Shown piece after piece: positions 14,729-22,902 of a stretch of 35,212 nucleotides of DNA (positions are counted from its first letter, which is position 1; each line of letters begins with the position of its first letter). The notes under the pieces are model-generated. The model had not been told where the DNA came from, made no database searches, and saw only the letters and a program-made list of their open reading frames with translations. This DNA is from Ignavibacteriae bacterium HGW-Ignavibacteriae-4 (lineage in GTDB: Bacteria; Bacteroidota; Ignavibacteria; Kapaibacteriales; UBA2268): positions 1-35,212 of the forward strand of contig PGYR01000030.1 in the NCBI GenBank assembly GCA_002839765.1. The letters run 5' to 3'. The position numbers were made by a program, and so were the translations under genes.

Positions 14729-14766
14729 AAATTAAGCAAGCTCACAAAGCTTGCTTAATTTATTTT
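14729..14766 (+). terminator. Terminator of the GGCT operon
   Basis: A 14-bp perfect stem AAATTAAGCAAGCT / AGCTTGCTTAATTT with loop CACAA is followed by ATTTT. Confidence 0.85.
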
Positions 14767-14781
14767 AAAGAGGTGATTACT

Positions 14782-14979
14782 TTGAAAAAAGAGGTCGTCG
14801 TAGCAGATGAAACCGGCTATATTACTCGTCACTTTGAAGATTGCTGTAATTGCGGCACTCTAGGCAGCCTCAAGGTTTATGAGTGCCATTTTGAGACCTG
14901 GATTCAGGTAGAAAGGAGCTGCAGTGTATGTTGGTTCCTGGATAGGAAGGTCCATAAGAGTACCCTCTTGGTAAACTAA
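14782..14979 (+). CDS. Cys-rich small protein, 65 aa
   Basis: The TTG at 14782 is preceded by AGAGGTGA at good spacing, preferred over GTG 14773 inside that ribosome site. The product has six cysteines arranged CCNC ... YEC ... CSVC, suggesting one zinc or iron site. It is monocistronic, between two terminators. No family recognised. Confidence 0.5.
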   Translation: MKKEVVVADETGYITRHFEDCCNCGTLGSLKVYECHFETWIQVERSCSVCWFLDRKVHKSTLLVN

Positions 14980-14980
14980 A

Positions 14981-15009
14981 AGGAACCAGAAATTCTGGCT
15001 CCTTTTTTT
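14981..15009 (+). terminator. Terminator of the Cys-rich gene
   Basis: AGGA-a-CCAGA pairs with TCTGG-c-TCCT and is followed by seven T. Confidence 0.85.
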
Positions 15010-15026
15010 GTCTCTTATCCAGATGG

Positions 15027-15330
15027 TCAAAAAACATCCTGCAAGTACCGAATATCTTCCGGATCTCGACCTTTGGCCAATGAGAGCAGCTCATCTAACA
15101 TTCCATCAGGCTGGTCAATCTTCACATTATCAGAAAGGAGGTAATCAACCGTAACCACTAAGCCGTTTGAGATATTCACTAGCATCTCTAAGGAAGGGTT
15201 TTTAGATCCACGCTCAACCTGGCCAATATATGAGTCATTGCATCCGGCCATTTCTGCAAGCTTTTTCTAGGGTTATTCTCGTTCTTTGCCGCTCTTCTCT
15301 AATCCTATTTCCAAGGTTCTAGAGTACCAT
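15027..15330 (-). pseudogene. XRE-family regulator with nonsense codon and frameshift
   Basis: A good ribosome site (AAGGAGGGG) precedes ATG at 15330, but codon 4 is TAG (15321-15319). The frame then reads LGNRIREERQRTRITLEK and shifts at an A5 run (T5 at 15262-15266 on the plus strand). The +1 frame continues LAEMAGCNDSYIGQVERGSK and on to a normal C-terminus (DELLSLAKGRDPEDIRYLQD). Restoring both sites gives a continuous Cro/C1-type HTH with the usual YIGQVERG recognition helix. The remaining 74-codon piece lacks the first helices and should not bind DNA. Confidence 0.8.
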
Positions 15331-15408
15331 ATAGTATATCCCCTCCTTACTAGTCAAATATAGACTATTATTTGGGAAAGGATTAAGGCACTATTGGTAC
15401 AATATGGC

Positions 15409-15438
15409 TTGACTACTGGCATAATTTGGGGGTATGAT
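15409..15438 (+). promoter_or_regulatory. Promoter of the DUF1232 gene
   Basis: TTGACT (15409-15414), an 18-bp spacer and TATGAT (15433-15438) lie 80 bp before the start codon. Confidence 0.5.
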
Positions 15439-15519
15439 GAAAGAAAATTTCAACTTTATTCGACAATTTATAGCGGAAGATACTAGAAGAGAAGAATAGA
15501 AAGGGGATAATGCAGGAAA

Positions 15520-15933
15520 ATGGCAAACGAAGACTACTCAAAAGAATACTCTGAGCAATCATTCTGGGGGAAGATAAAAGGATTCGCGAAGGTAGCCGGT
15601 ATAAAAGTAGTTTATGTAGCTTTGATACTTTATTACACATTACAAGATCCCAATGTGCCTAAGAAAGCCAAAGCCATAATCATAGGAGCCCTTGGTTATT
15701 TTATCTTACCAATTGATTTAGTACCTGACCTTATTCCGGTAGCTGGTTATAGCGATGACTTTGCTATGTTATTTTGGGCTCTGTTGCAGGTCATGACTCA
15801 TATTAACCGAGGAATAAGAGCAAAAGCAAAACAGCAGTTAACTGAGTGGTTTGGAAATATTGACTTCCAGGATATACACGATATCGATTATAAACTAGAT
15901 AACCCAGACGATGATCCTAAACTAAGTTTATAA
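15520..15933 (+). CDS. YkvA-like DUF1232 membrane protein
   Basis: The product has 137 aa. Its core ALGYFILPIDLVPDLIPVAG, followed by YSDDFAML, is the diagnostic DUF1232 motif. Two hydrophobic segments (about 27-42 and 50-65) plus a third near 85-100 suggest membrane association. The C-terminus is acidic (DDDPKLSL). The function of the family is unsettled. It starts at ATG with AGGA just upstream and is followed by its own terminator. Confidence 0.9.
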   Translation: MANEDYSKEYSEQSFWGKIKGFAKVAGIKVVYVALILYYTLQDPNVPKKAKAIIIGALGYFILPIDLVPDLIPVAGYSDDFAMLFWALLQVMTHINRGIRAKAKQQLTEWFGNIDFQDIHDIDYKLDNPDDDPKLSL

Positions 15934-15950
15934 GGGAAGACACAAAGAGG

Positions 15951-15987
15951 AGCTACTATCCGATTTATGCGGTAGTAGCTTTACTTT
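15951..15987 (+). terminator. Terminator after DUF1232 gene
   Basis: AGCTACTA (15951-15958) pairs with TAGTAGCT (15973-15980), then TTACTTT. Confidence 0.65.
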
Positions 15988-16015
15988 ATATAGGAAGTGG
16001 GGTAATAAAGATGTT

Positions 16016-16183
16016 TAGAATTAAACAAAAAACCGATTGATAACTTGCTCGATGTCACCGGTATAACCGGTTATGACATAGCCCGGAGAATTAGAATATA
16101 TGATATGCTTACCCGGGAGGACCTAGATCAGGTCAAGCAGGTGGACTTTGAAGCGAAACTTGGCTAAGCTGGTGAAATACGGA
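16016..16183 (+). pseudogene. Decayed small ORF
   Basis: An open frame without a usable start reads LNKKPIDNLLDVTGITGYDI and then ARRIRIYDMLTREDLDQVK, stopping after AKLG. Shifting the frame just before that stop gives NLAKLVKYG. The sequence looks protein-like (amphipathic helices, coherent codons) but lacks start and ribosome site. The family is not recognised. 16184-16343 holds nothing further except the ribosome site of the next gene. Confidence 0.4.
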
Positions 16184-16343
16184 TAACCTGGAACAAATTT
16201 TAGCTGAGGTTGGTAGCGCATGTAGATAATAAGGCTAGAGTTTTAGCAAATATGCTTAGGACAATCACTTGAAATATTTATAGACAAATTGTTCATATTA
16301 ATATAAGATTTATATAAATCAAAAAAAGGAAGGTATCATTCAT

Positions 16344-16625
16344 ATGATTATAACTACAAATGCAATTGTTTCTAATTCCGAAATGATAAAAAACTATAAA
16401 TCTTGCAGGGAAAAAGCAGAAACATGTGGCAAGGTTTTTGTTTTGAAAAATAATCAACCAGATGCAGTATTGTTTTCGCTTGCTGAATATGAAAGGCTTT
16501 CGGTGTTTATTGAGCATCTGGAGAGTCTTGAAGAAGAAGATATTCAGAAGATTACGGAGTCTTTACCTAAGGAAGGAAAAAGAAAAATATATTCCATTGG
16601 CCAATTGAGAATTGATACAGAATAG
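16344..16625 (+). CDS. Phd/YefM-family antitoxin without a partner toxin
   Basis: The 93-aa protein has the Phd/YefM N-terminal DNA-binding domain: a short strand (IITTNAIVSN), helix, then VFVLKNNQPDAVLFSLAEYE, the family's strand-turn-strand and following helix. The C-terminal half is acidic and helical (EHLESLEEEDIQKITESL), the part that normally wraps the toxin. A good AAGGAAGG precedes the ATG. No RelE, Doc or PIN toxin gene follows; 16626-16874 has no recognisable gene. It may be an orphan regulator or act with a distant toxin. Confidence 0.8.
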   Translation: MIITTNAIVSNSEMIKNYKSCREKAETCGKVFVLKNNQPDAVLFSLAEYERLSVFIEHLESLEEEDIQKITESLPKEGKRKIYSIGQLRIDTE

Positions 16626-16874
16626 TTACAAGTCCTAATAGTGGCTACATTGACTAATACCGTATATCATGATCATCTTTCATATCTTGAGAGGTGATTT
16701 TTCTTCTGCATGCATGTACGAACAATTATTATAAATACAGTAAGAAGAATAATTCCAAAAATATGTATACAAATTATCATAATTAGTATATGATGAATTC
16801 ATAGTAAGGAAATCACTGGAATTAATCTGAAGGAATGACGGGCTCACAAGAAGTGAAAAAGAAAGGGAAAAATT

Positions 16875-17354
16875 ATGCTAAATGTATGGGCATTAATGCG
16901 GCACAAATTTCTCATCTTAATTGTTTTCCTATCATTGCTTTGCCCTTCCCCTGTTCATAAGGCAACGGCAAGCGCTTATATTGATTATGAAGTACCTGTT
17001 AATAATTTGACTATTTCTGAAACCACACATCTTGATGTTTGGAAGCTGTGTGAGAAAAATGATTTCTCTTATGAGTTGTTCTTAGCAGTATTACATATAG
17101 AAGGTGTAAATGATCCAAAAACCGTTAGTATTGAAGCAGAGATTGAGAATCTGGTAAATATCAGGAATTATTGGAGTCAGCAAGGCTTCCCTGATGAGAT
17201 TGTTTTTGATCTGATGTTACTATCAAGAGAAATTGGGATTGAAGGCTGTGAAATTTTCATAAAAGATAGTGACTCTAATAAGCTGAAAAGTGATTATGTT
17301 CAAAAGGTTACTGAATATAAATACTATCTTGAACAAACCCAGATAATTATTTAA
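16875..17354 (+). CDS. Exported protein, possibly lysozyme-like
   Basis: The 159-aa product has a clear signal peptide (MRHKFLILIVFLSLLCPSP, cleavage probably after TASA near residue 34). The mature part has DVWKLCEKNDFSYELFLAVL-HIEG, resembling the helix leading to the catalytic Glu of lytic transglycosylases, and a conserved-looking YWSQQGFPDEIVFDLMLLSR segment. The typical GLMQ motif is missing, so enzymatic activity is doubtful. It would act outside the membrane. The start has AAAGGGAAA upstream. Confidence 0.55.
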   Translation: MLNVWALMRHKFLILIVFLSLLCPSPVHKATASAYIDYEVPVNNLTISETTHLDVWKLCEKNDFSYELFLAVLHIEGVNDPKTVSIEAEIENLVNIRNYWSQQGFPDEIVFDLMLLSREIGIEGCEIFIKDSDSNKLKSDYVQKVTEYKYYLEQTQIII

Positions 17355-17448
17355 TAAACAAAAAAGTAACCCGTGCTCTTAGATTTTAGGTTTGATTAGT
17401 TTAACGTTTAAAATAATGTGTTTAAATTGATGAATTGGGGGGAAAACT

Positions 17449-17679
17449 ATGCTTTGGTTTTTAGTGATTGGACTTATCGCGGGATGGTTAGCAGGTAAAG
17501 TTGTTAAAGGTGGAGGATTCGGCCTTATCGGCGATCTGGTTGTCGGTGTAATAGGATCTTACATCGGCGGATACATATTCAATTTTTTAGATTTAAGTGT
17601 CTACGGAACATTAGGTGAAATTATTATGGCTACTGTAGGGGCGATTGTACTGTTGTGGGCTATACGACTTATTAAATAA
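17449..17679 (+). CDS. GlsB/YeaQ/YmgE family membrane protein
   Basis: The 76-aa protein has three hydrophobic glycine-rich helices: LVIGLIAGWLAGKVVKGGG, GDLVVGVIGSYIGGYIF and MATVGAIVLLWAIRLI. The GWLAGK...GDLVVGVIGSYIGG pattern is typical of the stress-linked transglycosylase-associated family, despite its name not an enzyme. The ribosome site GGGGGGAAA is strong. A LapA-like gene follows 90 bp later. Confidence 0.92.
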   Translation: MLWFLVIGLIAGWLAGKVVKGGGFGLIGDLVVGVIGSYIGGYIFNFLDLSVYGTLGEIIMATVGAIVLLWAIRLIK

Positions 17680-17769
17680 GCAGATGAGTAACTGTGTTTG
17701 GGTAACCTGCTGATCGAAAATTGTTATTACATACAAAAAATAAAGTAAAAAATAAAGGAGTGTTGAGAT

Positions 17770-18054
17770 ATGCAAATTTGGTTTGTTGTTTCGTTGATTT
17801 TTTCAATAATCGTGGTTGTCTTTGCAGCACTAAACTCCGAGGTCGTGACTATAAAGCTCTTCTGGGTGAATTATGAACTTTCGCAGTCGGTGGTAATACT
17901 TATATCTGCAGCTTTCGGTGCTGCAATTGCTATTTTTCTCGGTCTTTTCAATCAACTAAAATCAAGCCTCAAAATCAGAGCATTGACAAGTAATTTGGAA
18001 AATGCCGAAATGAAGAATAGAACCCCGGTGTCAAAAGAAGTATCGAGTAATTGA
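17770..18054 (+). CDS. LapA-domain (DUF1049) membrane protein
   Basis: The 94-aa product has two membrane helices (about 3-22 and 42-63) around a short loop FAALNSEVVTIKLFWVNYEL, the hallmark of the LapA/DUF1049 domain, then a cytoplasmic charged tail. AAAGGAG precedes the ATG. In Gram-negatives the family works in LPS assembly; in Firmicutes its role is not established. Confidence 0.85.
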   Translation: MQIWFVVSLIFSIIVVVFAALNSEVVTIKLFWVNYELSQSVVILISAAFGAAIAIFLGLFNQLKSSLKIRALTSNLENAEMKNRTPVSKEVSSN

Positions 18055-18122
18055 GTGGTAATAGAAAGCTAGGATGTTTTGAAAAATCAATAGCTTAAAT
18101 AGGCTAAAAAAGGAGATTTTTT

Positions 18123-18701
18123 ATGAAAGAGGTTTCTATACAAGCAACAGAAAGAATAAAAAAACCTGGTAAATTTAGAGAAAAAGGTTTTGTGCCCGGG
18201 GTACTTTATGGAGATAATATTGCAGCAACAACTTCAGTGAAATTTGAGGAACTAGCCTTAAAAAAGGTTCTTACTGACCATGGGTCTAATGCAAAACTAT
18301 GGATTGAGTTTAACAATAATAGGAAGTTTGGCTTTATTAAGGCAGTACAAAAGGATGCTATTACAGGGAGGGTTATACATATAGATGTTCACCTCGTCTC
18401 AAAAGAGGATGATCTGAGACTAGAAATTCCTATAGTCTTTAAAGGTGAGGACGATTTGAAGCTAAGACAATTGCAGCTACAGGTATACAAATCTGAGATA
18501 ACTGTTTTTGGAAAGATGGACCTGATGGTTGACGCAATTTACGTAGATGTATCAGAAAAAATGTTGGGAGATACGATCACTTTAAATGATTTAAATTTTG
18601 ACAAGCAGCTTAAGGTAAGTGAAAAAGAAGATGAAGTCTACGGTATAATAAGTAATTTAAGAATTCAGCCTACTGATACGGCCGCCGTTGATCCAATATA
18701 A
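18123..18701 (+). CDS. ctc: Ribosomal protein L25 / general stress protein Ctc
   Basis: The 192-aa protein has the L25-like 5S rRNA-binding domain (residues 1-92) with the signature FREKGFVPGVLYGD and the strand ITGRVIHIDVHLVSKEDDLR. It is followed by the TL5/Ctc C-terminal beta domain (IPIVFKGEDD, IYVDVSEKMLGDTITLNDL). It binds 5S rRNA in the large subunit; Ctc forms are stress-induced in Bacilli. AAAGGAG lies before the ATG. Confidence 0.93.
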   Translation: MKEVSIQATERIKKPGKFREKGFVPGVLYGDNIAATTSVKFEELALKKVLTDHGSNAKLWIEFNNNRKFGFIKAVQKDAITGRVIHIDVHLVSKEDDLRLEIPIVFKGEDDLKLRQLQLQVYKSEITVFGKMDLMVDAIYVDVSEKMLGDTITLNDLNFDKQLKVSEKEDEVYGIISNLRIQPTDTAAVDPI

Positions 18702-18737
18702 CGAAAGTAAGATAGGAAAAGTTCAAATTGACATTGT

Positions 18738-18778
18738 AACCAGATATTCCATGCGTTATTGGATATCTGGTTCTTTGT
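18738..18778 (+). terminator. Terminator after ctc
   Basis: AACCAGATAT-t-CCA pairs with TGG-ATATCTGGTT and is followed by CTTTG. Confidence 0.7.
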
Positions 18779-18923
18779 TATGAATACCAACATTCAGGTG
18801 ATTAAGTAAATGATTTCGTTTAAAATAACATGGTCATTCTTAAAGCTTTAAAAAATAAAATAAATATGATTTAATATAAAGATATTCTTGTAATTAAATA
18901 TTATTGAATAAAGTGAGGGTATA

Positions 18924-20480
18924 ATGAGCGTACTTAACGTAGAAAATGTAAGTCACAATTTTGGAGGCCGAGGCCTTCTTGAGAATGCCTCCTTTCGCCT
19001 GTTAAAGGGTGAGCACGTGGGCTTAGTAGGAGCTAATGGGGAAGGCAAATCAACCATCTTAAGAATTATTACAGGTAAACTCATGCCCGATGCGGGCAAA
19101 ATTGAATGGGCCAAAAGGGTCACGGTGGGCTATCTGGATCAGCATACTGTTCTTAGCCAAGGCAAGACAATTCGGGATGTTTTAAGGGAAGCCTTTCAGA
19201 ATATGTTTGAGATGGAAGCGGAAATGCTGCAGATATATGAGCGGATGGGTGAAGCATCGGAAGAACAATTAGTGGAGATGATGGAGGACGTAGGTGAGAT
19301 ACAGAGCATTCTCGAGAACAATGGTTTTTATATCATTGATGCTAAAATCGAGGAAGTTGCTAATGGATTAGGCTTAGGTGAAATAGGCCTGGACCGAGAT
19401 GTAGATGATTTAAGTGGAGGACAGCGTACAAAAGTACTCATCACCAAGCTGCTATTACAAAATCCAACTATTCTTATTTTGGATGAACCCACGAACTATC
19501 TTGATGCTGAACATATCCAGTGGCTTAAAGTATATCTAAAGAACTACGAAAACGTTTTCGTCCTGGTTTCTCACGACATTCCTTTTTTAAATGAGGTGGT
19601 AAATGTCATTTACCATATTGATAACACTGTTTTGACAAGGTACTCAGGTAATTATGATGAATTTATGCAAATGAATGCACAAAAAAAGCGACAAGAAGAA
19701 AAAGCCTACGAGAAACAGCAAAAAGAGGTGGAACGGTTAGAAGATTTTATTGCTCGCAATAAGGCTCGGATCTCAACGACCGGCAGAGCTAAGAGCAGGC
19801 AGAAACAGTTGGATAAAATGGACTTGCTGGAAAAGCCCAAAGAGAAAGCTAAGCCAATTTTCGGCTTTAAACAAGCTCGTACACCCGGCAGGTTCATAGT
19901 AGAGGCCCGAGACCTGATACTGGGCTACGATACTGCGTTAACCCACCCCCTTAACTTAACCCTAGAAAGAGGCCAGAAAGTAGCTATTCGGGGTGTGAAC
20001 GGCTTGGGAAAGTCAACACTTCTAAAAACACTGCTCGGTCAGCTTAAACCATTCTCCGGTACGGTTCTTCTAGGAGATTACTTATCTCCGGGCTACTTTG
20101 CCCAGGAATCAATTAATAGTAACGTGAATAGTGCTCTGCAAGAGGTCTGGAATGAATTCCCTGGCTTAAGTAATTACGAAATTCGTCAAGCCTTGGCTAA
20201 ATGTGCTTTGACTACAGAGAATATCGAGAGTAAGATGGTAGTTCTTAGTGGTGGGGAGAATGCTAAGGTGCGTCTATGTAAGGTCATGCTGCAGGAAAAT
20301 AACTGGCTTGTTCTCGATGAGCCCACGAATCACTTGGATGTGGAGGCTAAATCAGAACTAAAGCGGGCGTTAATGGCATTTAACGGGACAATATTACTAG
20401 TCTCGCATGAACCGGAGTTTTATACAGATTGGATCAGTGATGTGTGGAATTTAGAGGAATGGACAACTAAAGTCGTCTGA
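18924..20480 (+). CDS. ABC-F family ATPase
   Basis: The 518-aa protein has two ABC domains and no membrane part. Walker A1 is GANGEGKST (36-44), signature LSGGQ (163-167) and Walker B ILILDEPTNYLD. Walker A2 is GVNGLGKST, signature LSGGENAKV and Walker B WLVLDEPTNHLD. The roughly 60-residue charged linker (KKRQEEKAYEKQQKEVERLE, then GRAKSRQKQLDKM) is the P-site tRNA interaction motif of ABC-F factors, which rescue or tune ribosomes. No large C-terminal extension is seen. The overall form resembles the YbiT/YkpA group. A resistance role is possible but unsupported; no leader peptide is evident upstream. Confidence 0.92.
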   Translation: MSVLNVENVSHNFGGRGLLENASFRLLKGEHVGLVGANGEGKSTILRIITGKLMPDAGKIEWAKRVTVGYLDQHTVLSQGKTIRDVLREAFQNMFEMEAEMLQIYERMGEASEEQLVEMMEDVGEIQSILENNGFYIIDAKIEEVANGLGLGEIGLDRDVDDLSGGQRTKVLITKLLLQNPTILILDEPTNYLDAEHIQWLKVYLKNYENVFVLVSHDIPFLNEVVNVIYHIDNTVLTRYSGNYDEFMQMNAQKKRQEEKAYEKQQKEVERLEDFIARNKARISTTGRAKSRQKQLDKMDLLEKPKEKAKPIFGFKQARTPGRFIVEARDLILGYDTALTHPLNLTLERGQKVAIRGVNGLGKSTLLKTLLGQLKPFSGTVLLGDYLSPGYFAQESINSNVNSALQEVWNEFPGLSNYEIRQALAKCALTTENIESKMVVLSGGENAKVRLCKVMLQENNWLVLDEPTNHLDVEAKSELKRALMAFNGTILLVSHEPEFYTDWISDVWNLEEWTTKVV

Positions 20481-20547
20481 AAGCAGAGAACTTCGATACA
20501 TGAAGCTCTATAATAATCATTCTATCCGGTTATTTGAAAAAAATATC

Positions 20548-20575
20548 TTGATAGAATAATTATTAAGTGTAAAAT
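20548..20575 (+). promoter_or_regulatory. Promoter of the amino-acid ABC transporter operon
   Basis: TTGATA (20548-20553), a 16-bp spacer and TAAAAT (20570-20575), 38 bp before the glnH start. Confidence 0.5.
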
Positions 20576-20612
20576 TATCTTGTAAGACTTATAAGAATTG
20601 GGAGGTATGACT

Positions 20613-21401
20613 ATGTTTAAAAAGGTTCTCGTGTTTGTGATTATTGGTGCATTTATATTAGGTCTGGGACTCGCAGGATGCGGAAAACAAGCGGATTCCC
20701 CAGATGGACAAGCTTCAGAAGAGGTGAAAGAGCTAATTATTGGTTCAGATACTGCATTTGCTCCGTTTGAATATCAGGATGAGAAAAGCCAGGAGTACGT
20801 CGGTTTTGACATGGATCTTATTGAAGCTATCGGTCAACAAATGGGCTATGAGGTCAATGTGCAGGGTATGCCCTTTGATGGTCTGATCCCAGGATTGGAA
20901 GCTGGTAGTATTGATGCAGTTATTTCTGCTATGACAATTACTGAAGAGCGTGCTAAAAAGGTAAACTTTTCAAAACCATATTACAAATCAGGTCTGACAA
21001 TTGTTGTGAAGTCGGATAATACTACTATTAAAAGCTTTGAGGATTTGGAGGGTAAGAAGATTGCAGTGCAGATCGGCACAACCGGTTCCAATACTGCTAA
21101 GACTATTAAAGACGCTGAAATTCGCGAATTTAACACTGCCCCGGAAGCATTTTTGGAGTTGAAGGCCGGTGGTGTAGACGCTGTAATCAATGATAAACCT
21201 GTAAACGATTATTACATTACCCAAATGGGCGGGAAAGATGGGAAGACAGTTGGTGAACCACTGACTGCTGAAGACTATGGCATTGCGACAGCTAAGAAAA
21301 ATACTGAGTTGGCTCAGATGATTGATAATGCACTTGAAGAGTTGAGAAGTAATGGTGAGTACGCCAAAATCTATGAGAAGTGGTTTGGTAAGGAACAATA
21401 A
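20613..21401 (+). CDS. glnH: Polar amino-acid ABC transporter, substrate-binding lipoprotein
   Basis: The start ATG at 20613 lies 7 nt after GGGAGGT; the TTG and ATG upstream fall in the ribosome site. The product has 262 aa. The signal peptide ends in the lipobox LAGC, so the protein is anchored outside the membrane by a lipidated Cys. The mature protein is a family 3 solute-binding protein: TAFAPFEYQ, YVGFDMDLIEAIGQQMGY, GSIDAVISAMTITEERAKKV and FSKPYYKSGL. Arg in the TITEERA segment and Asp in DAVIND are typical ligand contacts. Glutamine is the likeliest ligand, but other polar amino acids are possible. Confidence 0.9.
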   Translation: MFKKVLVFVIIGAFILGLGLAGCGKQADSPDGQASEEVKELIIGSDTAFAPFEYQDEKSQEYVGFDMDLIEAIGQQMGYEVNVQGMPFDGLIPGLEAGSIDAVISAMTITEERAKKVNFSKPYYKSGLTIVVKSDNTTIKSFEDLEGKKIAVQIGTTGSNTAKTIKDAEIREFNTAPEAFLELKAGGVDAVINDKPVNDYYITQMGGKDGKTVGEPLTAEDYGIATAKKNTELAQMIDNALEELRSNGEYAKIYEKWFGKEQ

Positions 21402-21406
21402 TCTAA

Positions 21407-21448
21407 AAGCAGGTTGGGGTGGCGATTAGAGGCGCGCCCCATCTTCTC
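21407..21448 (+). other. Intergenic hairpin between glnH and glnP
   Basis: GGGGTG (near 21416-21421) can pair with CGCCCC (near 21434-21439), and a pyrimidine-rich stretch ending in TTTTT follows. It may partly stop transcription or protect the glnH message, giving more binding protein than permease. Confidence 0.4.
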
Positions 21449-21492
21449 CTTTTTGCGAGTAGTCAAATTCTGCAGCATGTAAGGGTGAAATT

Positions 21493-22158
21493 ATGGACTT
21501 TGATTTTAATTTAATTACTAACTCGTTTCCACTGCTACTGACAGGTGCCAGTGTGACGCTGAAAATTACGTTAATCAGCGTTAGCTTGGGCCTTATGATT
21601 GGCATGTTTGTAGGAATTGCTCGGCTAGCCAAATTCTGGCCGGTTCGATTTTTTGCAGCTGTGTATGTTGATTTTATTCGTGGCACACCGCTTTTGGTGC
21701 AAATTTTTATTATTTATTTTGCTATGCCGCTTGTATTGGGACAAAGGGTTGATCCATTTGTGGCAGCTATCACTGCCTGTAGCATCAATAGCGGAGCCTA
21801 TATTGCTGAAATTTTCCGTGCAGGAATTCAATCGATAGACAAAGGTCAGACGGAGGCAGGACGCTCTTTGGGTATGACCTGGGCGCAAACTATGCGCTAC
21901 ATTATCCTACCGCAGGCCTTCAAACGGATCATTCCGCCATTGGGAAATGAATTCATTGCTATGCTTAAGGATTCCTCACTGGTATCCGTAATTGGTTTCG
22001 AAGAATTGACCCGCCGTGGTCAACTGATTATTGCAAGGACTTATGGGGCTTTCGAGATTTGGTTGACTGTTGCGTTTATGTATCTGGTCATGACTCTAAC
22101 CATTTCCCGTCTTGTTGATTACCTGGAGCGGAGGTATAAAATCGATGATAGACGTTAA
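21493..22158 (+). CDS. glnP: Polar amino-acid ABC transporter, permease
   Basis: The 221-aa HisM/GlnP-type permease has about five helices. The first contains [20 protein letters not shown] and the family mark [10 protein letters not shown] follows it. The EAA loop that contacts the ATPase is visible as [20 protein letters not shown]. Its stop lies 14 bp inside the ATPase gene, so translation is coupled. It forms the membrane channel of the GlnHPQ importer. Confidence 0.93.
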   Translation: MDFDFNLITNSFPLLLTGASVTLKITLISVSLGLMIGMFVGIARLAKFWPVRFFAAVYVDFIRGTPLLVQIFIIYFAMPLVLGQRVDPFVAAITACSINSGAYIAEIFRAGIQSIDKGQTEAGRSLGMTWAQTMRYIILPQAFKRIIPPLGNEFIAMLKDSSLVSVIGFEELTRRGQLIIARTYGAFEIWLTVAFMYLVMTLTISRLVDYLERRYKIDDRR

Positions 22159-22864
22159 AAATTTGCATAAAAAATTCGGTAAGCTCCATGTACTAAAAGG
22201 GATCGATGCACATATCTATGAAAAAGAAGTCGTCGTAATCATTGGCCCTAGCGGATCGGGTAAAAGCACTTTCTTGCGTTGTATAAATTTCCTGGAAGAG
22301 CCGACTGAAGGTGAAATTATGGTTGGTGGAATTTCCCTAAATAATAAAGCGAACATCAATACCGTCCGAACTGAGGTTGGTATGGTTTTTCAGCGCTTTA
22401 ATCTGTTTCCCCATTTGAATGTTCTTCAGAACATCGGTTTGGCACCGGTTAAGGTGCGAAATATTTCAACTAAAGAGGCGGAAAAGATTTCGATAGAACT
22501 ACTAGCTAAGGTAGGATTATCGGATAAAGCTAGGGCTTATCCTGAACAGTTATCTGGCGGGCAACAACAGCGAGTAGCTATTGCGCGAGCGTTAGCTATG
22601 AGGCCGAAGGTGATGCTATTTGATGAACCGACATCATCGCTGGACCCGGAAATGATCAAGGAAGTGTTGGATGTCATGAAGAATCTAGCCTACGAAGGGA
22701 TGACTATGGCCGTAGTTACGCATGAGATGGGCTTTGCTCGTGAGGTTGGTGATAGAGTTTTATTTATGGATGAGGGACGAATTGTAGAGGAAGGTACGCC
22801 TGAGGATATTTTTACAAATGCGCGTGAAGAGCGGACCAGAAGCTTTCTCTCTAAGATACTATAA
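22145..22864 (+). CDS. glnQ: Polar amino-acid ABC transporter, ATP-binding protein
   Basis: The ATG at 22145 follows GGAGGT (22130-22135); the TTG at 22112 would add unrelated residues. The product is 239 aa, normal for GlnQ. Walker [11 protein letters not shown]-loop [11 protein letters not shown], signature [15 protein letters not shown], Walker [15 protein letters not shown] and switch VVTHEM are all intact. It powers the importer. A truncated paralogue lies at 24157-24511. Confidence 0.95.
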   Translation: MIDVKNLHKKFGKLHVLKGIDAHIYEKEVVVIIGPSGSGKSTFLRCINFLEEPTEGEIMVGGISLNNKANINTVRTEVGMVFQRFNLFPHLNVLQNIGLAPVKVRNISTKEAEKISIELLAKVGLSDKARAYPEQLSGGQQQRVAIARALAMRPKVMLFDEPTSSLDPEMIKEVLDVMKNLAYEGMTMAVVTHEMGFAREVGDRVLFMDEGRIVEEGTPEDIFTNAREERTRSFLSKIL

Positions 22865-22902
22865 TTTATTTAACAAAAAGATGAAGTAAGGAGTCTTATA
22901 AG

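Noticed and set aside
15434-15499. 21-codon frame MMKENFNFIRQ after GGGGG
   Set aside because: Its start codon overlaps the probable -10 box of the DUF1232 promoter, so it would not be in the transcript.
16673-16780. Minus-strand 35-aa hydrophobic frame (MIICIHIFGIILLTVFIIIV, basic tail), resembling small membrane toxins
   Set aside because: No ribosome site precedes the ATG and no antisense RNA or terminator is evident; AT-rich sequence gives such frames by chance.
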